A stretch of 11,530 nt of DNA from an uncultured Eggerthellaceae bacterium. Lineage in GTDB: Bacteria; Actinomycetota; Coriobacteriia; Coriobacteriales; Eggerthellaceae. Position numbers and translations under genes: made by a program. Below are positions 1-6,067 of the stretch, one piece after another (within the stretch, counting starts at the first letter, position 1; each line of letters opens with the position of its first letter). The stretch lies in the NCBI GenBank assembly GCA_910577495.1, contig CAJTML010000067.1, positions 1-11,530 of the forward strand, given 5' to 3'. The notes beneath the pieces were generated by a model, which saw only the letters and a program-made list of their open reading frames with translations, did no database searches and had not been told where the DNA came from.

Positions 1-1478
1 ATGCCTGTCCGGCGGCAAACTTCGACATCACCATTGAAGCGCCTGAAACCTTTACCGAGAAGGCCTCTCCTGAAACTATCCAGCGCATCAAGCAGCGCGA
101 AGGTACCACCACCGAGTTCCCGCGTGCGCAATTCACCCAAGAGATGAAGGACGCGGGCTATACCATTCTCTGTCCGCAGATGGCGCCGATTCACTTCGAT
201 CTGCTCGTGGAGATCTTCCACCGCAACGGCTACAACTTGGAGTTGTTGCCCTCGGTTGACCACGGCGCGGTTGATGCGGGCCTGAAATACGTCAACAACG
301 ACATCTGCTACCCGTCCATCCTGGTCACCGGCCAGATTATGGAAGCGGTCATGTCGGGTAAGTACGACACCGACAAGCTGGCGGTTATTATCACGCAAAC
401 CGGCGGCGGCTGCCGCGCAACCAACTATATCTCGCTCATTCGCAAGGCGTTGGCGTCAGTTGGCCTTGAGCGCATCCCGGTTATTGCGCTGTCGTTTAAG
501 GACTTGGGCGAAGACAACCCCGGCTTTAAGATCACGCCAGCTATGCTTTTGCAGGCGGTCTATGCACTTATGTATGGTGACTTGCTCATGATGTGTCTGT
601 ACCGCACGCGTCCCTATGAGGTGGAGGCGGGCAGCGCAAACCGCCTGTTCGACCAGTGGATGACCACGTGTCGCGAGCAGCTTTCGCGTGGCCTGAAACG
701 CGCCGAGTTCAAACGCACCGTCAAGCGCATTGTTGAGGACTTCGACACCTTACCGTTGCAAGGTGAGGGCACCAAGCCGCGCGTTGGCGTGGTGGGCGAG
801 ATCCTCGTGAAGTTCCATCCCACGGCAAACAACCAGGTCGTTGACGTGATTGAGCATGAGGGGTGCGAAGCGGTCGTGCCGGGACTCATTGAGTTTTTCC
901 TCTTTGGCATTGCAGGCGGTATCTTCCAGAAAGATCCACTTGGCAGGTCGGCGAAGGGCGCCTTCGGCAGCCGCATTGCGCTGAAGGTCGTTGAGAAGTT
1001 CCGCGCGCCGGTCACCAACGCGCTGAAGGCATCAAGCCGCTTTGAGCCGCCGGCAGACATCTATGAGCTAGCCGATTACGCAAGCCAGGTACTCTCACTG
1101 TGCAACTCCATGGGCGAGAGCTGGCTGCTCACCGCGGAGATGGTGGAGCTCATTCGCACGGGTGCGCCCAATATTGTGTGTGCGCAGCCGTTTGCGTGTC
1201 TGCCGAACCACGTGGTGGGCAAGGCGGTTATCAAGGAGCTGCGTCGCCAGTATCCGCAGTCAAACATCGTGGCGGTTGACTACGACCCGGGTGCTTCTGA
1301 GGTAAACCAGCTCAATCGCATCAAGCTCATGATCAGTGTGGCGAAGGCGAACCTGGCCGAAAAAGAGTATCAGGCTCGCGCTGAGCGCGACACGCAGGTG
1401 GCCGCGTCGTCACCTCGGGCAACCCAGCAAGATGGGGGCGCCTTGGAGATTGAGGTGAGCGAAACCGAGGTGGCATAA
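1..1478 (+). CDS. Acyl-CoA dehydratase / activase-related protein, C-terminal part (5' partial)
   Basis: The frame is open from the window edge (first complete codon at base 3) to TAA at 1476-1478, giving 491 residues. The ATG at 144 is internal, because the reading frame and family similarity continue upstream of it. The sequence resembles the C-terminal region of the long proteins (usually well over 1000 residues) that combine an ASKHA-type ATPase activator with 2-hydroxyacyl-CoA dehydratase-like domains. Seen here are conserved cysteine contexts: TILCPQM (Cys57), NDICYPS (Cys102), GGGCRATNY (Cys137) and VCAQPFAC (Cys393, Cys399). Family knowledge: such cysteines commonly hold an iron-sulfur cluster, and the activators feed ATP-driven low-potential electrons to dehydratases. 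The substrate is unknown and it may not be a true dehydratase. The last ~35 residues are a low-complexity tail rich in Ala, Glu and Thr. rsmI starts 5 bases downstream, so the genes are probably cotranscribed. Confidence 0.82.
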   Translation, partial: ACPAANFDITIEAPETFTEKASPETIQRIKQREGTTTEFPRAQFTQEMKDAGYTILCPQMAPIHFDLLVEIFHRNGYNLELLPSVDHGAVDAGLKYVNNDICYPSILVTGQIMEAVMSGKYDTDKLAVIITQTGGGCRATNYISLIRKALASVGLERIPVIALSFKDLGEDNPGFKITPAMLLQAVYALMYGDLLMMCLYRTRPYEVEAGSANRLFDQWMTTCREQLSRGLKRAEFKRTVKRIVEDFDTLPLQGEGTKPRVGVVGEILVKFHPTANNQVVDVIEHEGCEAVVPGLIEFFLFGIAGGIFQKDPLGRSAKGAFGSRIALKVVEKFRAPVTNALKASSRFEPPADIYELADYASQVLSLCNSMGESWLLTAEMVELIRTGAPNIVCAQPFACLPNHVVGKAVIKELRRQYPQSNIVAVDYDPGASEVNQLNRIKLMISVAKANLAEKEYQARAERDTQVAASSPRATQQDGGALEIEVSETEVA

Positions 1479-1483
1479 GCGCT

Positions 1484-2353
1484 ATGGTCGAACAAACGAG
1501 ATCAGGTAAGCTCATCATTTGCCCCACGCCGCTTGGCAACCTGGGAGACATGACGCTGCGCTCGCGCGATGCCTTGGCATCCGCGGACGTGGTGTGCGCA
1601 GAAGACACGCGCGTGACGGGCAAATTGCTGGCGGCGCTGGGTATCAAGAAGCGTCTTGAGCGCTTGGATGAGGCCACACTTGCCGCGCGCGCTGATGCGG
1701 TTGCATCGCGCGTGCTGGCGGGCGAGGTGATTGCCTATTGCTCTGACGCTGGCATGCCAGGGGTCTCTGATCCGGGAATGCGCCTGGTTAAAGCCGTGCG
1801 CGATGCAGGTGGCACGGTTGAGGTGCTGCCCGGGCCGGTGGCTGCGGCAACGGCATACGTGGCTAGTGGCACCCAAAATACGAGTTTTTATTTCGGCGGG
1901 TTTTTCCCGCGCAAAGATGCACAGCGCCACACGCTTTTGCAAAGCCTGGCAGCTTTGGACGCGGCGCTCATTTTTTATGAAAGCCCCAAGCGCGTGGTCA
2001 GTGCGCTTGCGTGTCTTGCACAAGCGTTTCCGTACCGCGAGGCGGCGGTGTGCCGAGAACTTACCAAGCTGCACGAGGAGATCGTGCGCATGCCGTTGGC
2101 TGATTTGGCGCAGACGTTTGCGGATCGCGAAGCACAAGGCCAGATCAAAGGCGAAATTGTGCTGGTGGTGGATGGTCATTCGGACGCTGAAGATGACGTG
2201 GCACAGGCAAACGCGCAGCAATCGGCACGTGAGGTGGCCGCTGAGCTTCGCGCACAAGGTATGCGCAAAAAGGAGATCGCAAAGCAGCTGGCTGAGCAGT
2301 TTGGCCTTGCGCGCAACGAAGCCTACGCCATAGCGCTGGGGGATGAAGCGTAA
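1484..2353 (+). CDS. rsmI: 16S rRNA (cytidine-1402-2'-O)-methyltransferase RsmI
   Basis: This 289-residue protein has the usual RsmI length. It uses S-adenosylmethionine to 2'-O-methylate C1402 (E. coli numbering) in the 16S rRNA decoding centre, beside the RsmH N4-methylation. The tetrapyrrole-methylase fold is clear: GKLIICPTPLGNLGDMT at 8-24, AEDTR at 39-43, the SAM-loop segment SDAGMPGVSDPG at 87-98, PGPVAAATA at 116-124, FYESPKR at 164-170 and GEIVLVVDG at 223-231. A short helical C-terminal domain (about 245-289, with KKEIAKQLAEQFGL) matches the helix-turn-helix-like tail of many RsmI proteins. The ATG at 1484 lies just before the conserved N-terminus. Its ribosome-binding site is weak (GAGG about 13 bases upstream), which suggests translational coupling to the preceding gene, 5 bases away. 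The following gene begins directly after its stop codon. Confidence 0.96.
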   Translation: MVEQTRSGKLIICPTPLGNLGDMTLRSRDALASADVVCAEDTRVTGKLLAALGIKKRLERLDEATLAARADAVASRVLAGEVIAYCSDAGMPGVSDPGMRLVKAVRDAGGTVEVLPGPVAAATAYVASGTQNTSFYFGGFFPRKDAQRHTLLQSLAALDAALIFYESPKRVVSALACLAQAFPYREAAVCRELTKLHEEIVRMPLADLAQTFADREAQGQIKGEIVLVVDGHSDAEDDVAQANAQQSAREVAAELRAQGMRKKEIAKQLAEQFGLARNEAYAIALGDEA

Positions 2354-2941
2354 GTGGCGCGTCGTCGGCGCACAGGCCAAGGAGCGGTTGTCTCGCCTGC
2401 TCAGGAGTTGGTTATTGACGGCGTGCGCGTGCAGTTGACGCGCAAGCGCATTCGTGGTGTGCATATGCGCTTGGCGGAGGCGGGTGCGGCGCTTCGTATA
2501 TCGGCACCTCCTGAGGTGTCGCGTGCAGAGCTTGAGCAGTTTGTTCGCCAGCACAAAACTTGGATTGAGCAGCAACGCGCAGAATTGGCGACATCTCCCA
2601 TGGCGCGTGCTGAGACCGCAACGCCTGATGAGGTGGCCGCGTGGCGCGAGGTGGTTAGTGCGTGTGTGCCGCCGCTGGTTGAGGCATGGGAGCCTATCAT
2701 GGGTGTGAAAGCCGGCAAGCTGGCGTATCGCAACATGAAGAGCCGTTGGGGGAGTTGTCAGCCGGCAACGGGGCGCATCTGTATCAATGTGCGATTGGCG
2801 CTCTATCCGCCTGAATGTTTAGAGTATGTGGTGGTGCATGAGCTGTGTCACTTGCTGGAGCGAGGGCACGGGCCAAAGTTCCATGCGCTGATGGATCGGT
2901 TTATGCCTGATTGGAAAGAGCGTCGCGCGCGTCTGCGCTAA
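2354..2941 (+). CDS. YgjP/WLM-type metallopeptidase-fold protein (DUF45 family)
   Basis: The gene encodes 195 residues. It starts at GTG 2354, with no base between it and the rsmI stop. A purine-rich GGGGGAT at about 2338-2344 inside rsmI can serve as ribosome-binding site. The C-terminal half has the family hallmarks: MKSRWGSC at 128-135 and the zinc motif HELCH at 162-166 (His162, Glu163, His166), followed by H172 in RGHGPKFH. The N-terminal half (about 18-80) has the strand-rich segment typical of the group. Family knowledge: the fold is a zincin-like peptidase, but E. coli YgjP has been reported to act on UTP, so protease activity should not be assumed. The overlap-like arrangement with rsmI implies coupled expression. 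The protein is predicted cytoplasmic, with no signal or membrane segment. The first ten residues are very basic (ARRRRTGQG). Confidence 0.88.
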   Translation: MARRRRTGQGAVVSPAQELVIDGVRVQLTRKRIRGVHMRLAEAGAALRISAPPEVSRAELEQFVRQHKTWIEQQRAELATSPMARAETATPDEVAAWREVVSACVPPLVEAWEPIMGVKAGKLAYRNMKSRWGSCQPATGRICINVRLALYPPECLEYVVVHELCHLLERGHGPKFHALMDRFMPDWKERRARLR

Positions 2942-2977
2942 CGTGTGGGCACGCCCTGGTTCGCGCGTCTGCACTAA
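2926..2977 (+). repeat. 16-bp direct repeat at the convergent gene ends
   Basis: CGCGCGTCTGCGCTAA at 2926-2941 recurs as CGCGCGTCTGCACTAA at 2962-2977, with 15 of 16 bases identical and a period of 36 bases. The first copy is the last codons and TAA stop of the metallopeptidase gene. The second repeats that end in the same frame and supplies the stop codon of the reverse-strand gene (CTA at 2974-2976). The 32 bases between the two stop codons (2942-2973) contain no clear intrinsic terminator. A local duplication of the gene end is the simplest explanation. Confidence 0.7.
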
Positions 2978-4299
2978 ATGAGTGCCATCTGGTTCGACGT
3001 GTTGATGTACCACTTTTCCCAGTTCGGAGGGCAATACTTTTGCGCGTTGGCAACCGTGATGGTGTAGCCGTATCCGTTCGCCAAACCGCGCACATGCGCG
3101 TCAATTGCCTGCTCCCAGCTGGTCCAGCCGTTGCCGCCGCCCCAGCCCCATGCGTTGTAGGGCTCAAAGCAAAACGTGCCTTTGGTGCTTTCAGTGTTTG
3201 AAATAGCCGGTGACCAGCGCGGATCCACGCCATAGTTCCATGCAGCTTCGGCGAAGGTGGTGCCGTATCCCGAAAGCGGAGAGCCCGCTAAGTAGGCATC
3301 AATGCGCTGACCCCACTCCGCAATAAAGGCGTCTTTGCCCATGCTCCAGTCAGCGCCATCAGGCGTTGGTGGGTCAAGCGCGCCAGTGGGAGGGGCGATG
3401 TAGTTCTCATCCTGGGTGGGATCGTATTCTTCCTCTTCGCCCTCTTCGTCGTCAGACTCTTTGTCCTCGGCATCCTTCTTGGCGGCCTCAGCAGCAGCCT
3501 TTTCGGCTGCCTCGCGGGCTGCTTCAGCTTGAGCGGCTAACGCGGCTGCCTCTGCTGCCTGGCGCTCCGCCTCTTCGCGCGCACGACGCTGCATTTCTTC
3601 GCGTGCTTCTTGCGCTTCTTTGAGGGCGGTTTCGGCGGCCTCTTTTTCAACGGCAGCTTCTTCACGCGCGGCATCCAGGTCAGCCTGGGTGGTTTCAAGG
3701 TCGGTCTTCAAGTCCTGCAAGCGCTCAATTTCAGAGGCGTTGCGGGCTTGAATGTGGTCCAGATAGACAAAGTTGCGAATAAAGTCAGATAGCGAGGTTG
3801 CCCCTAAAAACATGGCGATAATGTTGGGGCTTTCTTGCTGGAGTTCGTACTGTGCGCGAAAGGCGCTTGCGGCACGTTCTTGCTGCTCGGGCAGCTCTTC
3901 GCGCATGGTGGCCAGCGCGGCTTCGTTCTCTTCAATCTGCGCCTCAATGTCGGACAGGCGCGCGCTTGCCTCATCGTATGCTTGTGAGGTACGCTCAACC
4001 TCTTGGGTGAGCGGATCAATGTCTTCGGGGATCTCGGTATCGGGGTTTGAGCCCGTGACGGGCGCTTCGCCTGAGTCACTCTCAAGGCCAGTATCTTCGC
4101 CCGTTTCAGCTGTTTCATCTGCGGAAACTTCAACAACGTCGGTAGCTTCGCCCTCCTCATCAGCGCGGGCGGTCAGCGGTGTACCAAACAGTCCCGAACA
4201 CGCCAGCAGTGCACTCAGGCCCAGACACATACACGCTTGCCAGATATGCGCCGGCACACCTGTTGACGTTGCTCTATATGTCGCAGAATTTTTGAGCAT
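2974..4299 (-). CDS. Secreted coiled-coil protein with lysozyme-like C-terminal domain; putative cell-wall hydrolase
   Basis: The protein has 441 residues on the reverse strand. A hydrophobic segment at 22-40 with a signal-peptidase-I site (TARA|DEE, after Ala46) indicates export. A lipoprotein reading (LLAC, Cys34) is possible but a poorer match. Residues 47-95 are acidic and low-complexity. Residues 96-280 form a long Ala/Glu-rich coiled coil, broken by a hydrophobic stretch (about 158-183, including IIAMFLGATSLSDFIRNFVY) that resembles the hinge of PcsB/CwlO-type coiled coils. A very acidic linker (281-300) precedes a C-terminal domain (about 320-441). That domain contains NYGVDPRWSPAISNTES, NAWGWGGGNGWTSW and a regular helix pattern, as in glucosaminidase/lysozyme-like folds. 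Glu370 is the best catalytic candidate, and Cys377 and Cys423 could form a disulfide. Hydrolase activity is inferred. The start at 4299 is supported by an upstream -10 box. Confidence 0.72.
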   Translation of the reverse strand: MLKNSATYRATSTGVPAHIWQACMCLGLSALLACSGLFGTPLTARADEEGEATDVVEVSADETAETGEDTGLESDSGEAPVTGSNPDTEIPEDIDPLTQEVERTSQAYDEASARLSDIEAQIEENEAALATMREELPEQQERAASAFRAQYELQQESPNIIAMFLGATSLSDFIRNFVYLDHIQARNASEIERLQDLKTDLETTQADLDAAREEAAVEKEAAETALKEAQEAREEMQRRAREEAERQAAEAAALAAQAEAAREAAEKAAAEAAKKDAEDKESDDEEGEEEEYDPTQDENYIAPPTGALDPPTPDGADWSMGKDAFIAEWGQRIDAYLAGSPLSGYGTTFAEAAWNYGVDPRWSPAISNTESTKGTFCFEPYNAWGWGGGNGWTSWEQAIDAHVRGLANGYGYTITVANAQKYCPPNWEKWYINTSNQMALI

Positions 4300-4334
4300 C
4301 CAGCTATTATATAGTGAGAAGCGAATCTGGCGAA
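4299..4334 (-). promoter_or_regulatory. Promoter of the coiled-coil gene, probably leaderless
   Basis: On the reverse strand a perfect TATAAT (plus-strand 4306-4311) lies exactly six bases upstream of the ATG at 4299-4297. The expected transcription start therefore coincides with the A of the start codon. At 17-base spacing the -35 position holds TTCGCC (4329-4334), a weak match to TTGACA. The bases just before the ATG (AGCTGG) do not form a Shine-Dalgarno sequence. Leaderless transcripts are common in actinobacteria. The promoter is predicted from sequence only. Confidence 0.6.
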
Positions 4335-4361
4335 ACTGCCACTAAAACTTCGCAACTTCGC
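4321..4361. repeat. Four GCGAA half-sites in the divergent promoter region
   Basis: Two tandem 9-mers, GCGAATCTG (4321-4329) and GCGAAACTG (4330-4338), are followed after 7 bases by two tandem 8-mers AACTTCGC (4346-4353 and 4354-4361). The cores GCGAA, GCGAA, TTCGC and TTCGC give two half-sites in each orientation. They lie between the divergent start codons of the coiled-coil gene and the LuxR-type regulator. The second half-site overlaps the predicted -35 of the reverse promoter. This is a candidate operator, possibly for the neighbouring regulator, but the binding factor is not shown by sequence. Confidence 0.5.
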
Positions 4362-4365
4362 GCTT

Positions 4366-4374
4366 TGTGATAAT
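4366..4374 (+). promoter_or_regulatory. Candidate extended -10 promoter for the LuxR-type regulator gene
   Basis: TGTGATAAT matches an extended -10 element (TGn followed by a TATAAT-like hexamer, GATAAT at 4369-4374). The -35 region at 17-base spacing (AACTTC) is a poor match. The predicted start near 4381 would give a leader of about 49 bases before the TTG start. The element sits immediately downstream of the AACTTCGC repeats, so a bound protein there could block or recruit polymerase. Confidence 0.35.
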
Positions 4375-4418
4375 CTGATCTTGCGTCTCATGTATCGCGC
4401 GCACGTTTGAAGCATCCA

Positions 4419-4432
4419 AAGGGGGCACGTTG
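4419..4432 (+). promoter_or_regulatory. Ribosome-binding site that decides a TTG start
   Basis: AAGGGGG at 4419-4425 sits four bases upstream of TTG at 4430-4432. No in-frame ATG or GTG nearby has a comparable site, and the ATG near 4458 is in another frame. The first predicted membrane helix begins about residue 11 with this start, so TTG is the best initiation codon. Confidence 0.65.
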
Positions 4433-5875
4433 GAAACTCGGTTGAGTATTCGCAAGCATGAAATCATCACCGTCGTGGGCTTCGCGCTGTATTTGGTGAC
4501 GTTTAGTGGTGGACCGTTTCAGATCAGTTTTGGACCCGAGGACAGCGTGAGCGCATGGAGCTATGGCATTTTCGCGCAGCTGCTGTTTTTCACGGGTATT
4601 GTGCTGGGTTGCCATGGCGCGCGGAAGTTCTTGCGTTTGGTGCAGCCGCAAACGTGGTATCTCATTGGGTTTGTTGCGTGTGTTGCGTGCACGATTTTTG
4701 GGTTTGTCGTGCAGATAGCGCTGGACAACACGACAATGGCGGGGGTCATTGCGCAGATCATTGTCTCAATTTCAATCGGGGCAATCTATGCACAACCCCT
4801 GCTTTTTTGGCTTGAGGCGCTTTCGGCAGTGAGTGAGCAATGGAGCCGCTTTAACCTGGCGGCGGTACTTTTGGTGGCGTATTTGTTGCTGCCGGTTGTC
4901 ATTGGCGTGTCAGTTGTGGCCAGCGGTACGTCGGGTTTTCCGATCGTTATGCTTGTGGGGTGCGCCGTGGTCGGTTCGCTTCTTGCGTGGCGCCTGCTGA
5001 AAACACCCGAAGTTTTTGATGGCGAACATACCTATAGCCAAGAGTCATATCACGTAACCCCCTACATTGTGACGGTTTTGGTCTGTTTTGGCTTTTCATG
5101 GGGGATAGCCGAGGGGTGGAACATCCACTCGTTTGGCACGGGGTGGTTAACCAAAGACTACGCTGATATGTTTGCTGGTTTTGTCGTGCTGGTGTTATTT
5201 GCGCTGTTGTTATGGGTGCTTGGTAAGAAGTTTTCCATCAGATTTGGCATGCTGATGCGTTTGATTGTGGTGGTATGCGGATTTACGCTCACAGCAATTC
5301 CGCTTGCGCTCAGCGGTATACAGATTGCATTTTTCCCGCTCTGCGAGCTGCCGATGGTGCTCACAGAGATTTCAGTATTTGTGCTCACGCTTGAGATGAG
5401 CCGCGAACGACGTCTTTCGACAACCGATGTTTTTACGTCCAACTACACGATTTTCGTGGGAGCAGCATGGGCTGCGGGACTCATCTACTTTGGTGTGTTT
5501 ATGTTCGCTACGCCCGAGATGGCGGCTGACATCATAACGCTGGTAGCGATTTGTGCGGTGCTGGCAGTTATCCCGGTGCTTCCCAGCAACACGAGCAACG
5601 TCGTAACGTTTGCGCAGGGCAAACTGCCCGAGGAAGAAAGTCGCGAACAACGCATCGCGCAACAAAAAGAGCGGCTTTCGCTCAAGTTTGATCTGACGAA
5701 GAGCGAAGCGGAAGTCTTGGACTATCTTTTGCAAGGTATGAACCGCGAACAAATTGCTCAGCAGATGTACCTCAGCCCCTGGACGATCAAGGCGCGCATT
5801 GCGGCAATCTATAAAAAATGCGATGTCCATTCGTACAAAGAGCTGGTTAGGCTGGCTTCATCTGACGAAAATTAG
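4430..5875 (+). CDS. Membrane-bound LuxR-family transcriptional regulator (12 TM helices plus HTH)
   Basis: The protein has 481 residues and a TTG start. About twelve hydrophobic helices can be placed, near 11-27, 42-61, 77-95, 103-123, 142-164, 171-189, 211-229, 247-265, 273-293, 297-320, 337-359 and 365-385. A charged linker (about 398-416) leads to a C-terminal LuxR-type helix-turn-helix at about 419-478: LTKSEAEVLDYLLQGMNREQ, then IAQQMYLSPWTIKARIAAIYKKCDVHSYKEL. Family knowledge: Eggerthellaceae carry many such fusions of a transporter-like sensor and a LuxR output domain, often beside oxidoreductase genes they are thought to regulate. No receiver domain or phosphorylation site is seen, so sensing is probably by the membrane part. 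The exported reductase follows 192 bases downstream on the same strand and is the likely target. Ligand and DNA site are unknown. The divergent GCGAA cluster lies just upstream. Confidence 0.88.
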   Translation: METRLSIRKHEIITVVGFALYLVTFSGGPFQISFGPEDSVSAWSYGIFAQLLFFTGIVLGCHGARKFLRLVQPQTWYLIGFVACVACTIFGFVVQIALDNTTMAGVIAQIIVSISIGAIYAQPLLFWLEALSAVSEQWSRFNLAAVLLVAYLLLPVVIGVSVVASGTSGFPIVMLVGCAVVGSLLAWRLLKTPEVFDGEHTYSQESYHVTPYIVTVLVCFGFSWGIAEGWNIHSFGTGWLTKDYADMFAGFVVLVLFALLLWVLGKKFSIRFGMLMRLIVVVCGFTLTAIPLALSGIQIAFFPLCELPMVLTEISVFVLTLEMSRERRLSTTDVFTSNYTIFVGAAWAAGLIYFGVFMFATPEMAADIITLVAICAVLAVIPVLPSNTSNVVTFAQGKLPEEESREQRIAQQKERLSLKFDLTKSEAEVLDYLLQGMNREQIAQQMYLSPWTIKARIAAIYKKCDVHSYKELVRLASSDEN

Positions 5876-5907
5876 AAACCAAAAACTATAAACTGATCAG
5901 GCTAAAC

Positions 5908-5943
5908 GCCCAAATACCCAAAAGGGTATGGGCAAGTATGCCC
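5908..5943 (+). promoter_or_regulatory. Two mutually exclusive hairpins upstream of the reductase
   Basis: Hairpin A has stem ATACCC (5914-5919) and GGGTAT (5924-5929) with loop AAAA, extended by GCCC (5908-5911) pairing with GGGC (5930-5933) across a two-base AA bulge. Hairpin B pairs GGGCA (5930-5934) with TGCCC (5939-5943) around loop AGTA. Both use 5930-5933, so they cannot fully form together. No T-run follows, so this is not a standard intrinsic terminator. The rest of the 192-base gap shows only a weak promoter candidate (CTGACG at 5862-5867, TATAAA at 5887-5892, 19-base spacing). The element may be a DNA operator or a leader RNA switch. Confidence 0.4.
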
Positions 5944-6053
5944 TCGCTGAGTCTTTTCTTGTGGCACATCGGTCTTCTAGGCTTGCAAACCAACGGCACA
6001 CCCGCGGTGCAGATACGCAAACCGCTTAAACGTGCCGGGGGAGCAATCACATG

Positions 6054-6061
6054 AGGAAGGA
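6054..6061 (+). promoter_or_regulatory. Ribosome-binding site fixing the reductase start at 6068
   Basis: AGGAAGGA ends six bases before ATG 6068, an ideal Shine-Dalgarno arrangement. It chooses this ATG over an in-frame GTG at 6032, which would add 12 polar residues in front of the Tat signal and lacks a comparable site. Confidence 0.8.
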
Positions 6062-6067
6062 TTGAAC

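Noticed and set aside
1502..2575. Long reverse-strand open frame of 357 codons opposite rsmI and the start of the metallopeptidase gene
   Set aside because: It is rich in Arg, His, Leu and Cys with no domain pattern, and it lies opposite a clearly conserved rsmI. It is an antisense shadow produced by the GC-rich codon pattern.
3481..3660. Repetitive-looking GCC/GCTGC-rich DNA that might be a repeat array
   Set aside because: It encodes the Ala/Glu-rich coiled coil. The unit length is irregular and there are no spacers, so it is neither CRISPR nor a tandem array.
3773..4345. Forward open frame of 190 codons opposite the coiled-coil gene
   Set aside because: It is Ser/Ala-rich low complexity, as expected opposite Ala/Glu-rich coding DNA, and it runs through the promoter region of the reverse gene.
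5908..5943. Intrinsic terminator after the LuxR-type regulator gene
   Set aside because: The hairpins are not followed by a T-run. They are kept as regulatory structure instead.
6032..6067. GTG start for the reductase, 12 codons upstream of the chosen ATG
   Set aside because: ATG 6068 has AGGAAGGA at ideal spacing and puts the twin-arginine motif near the N-terminus. The upstream GTG would add polar residues not expected in a Tat signal.
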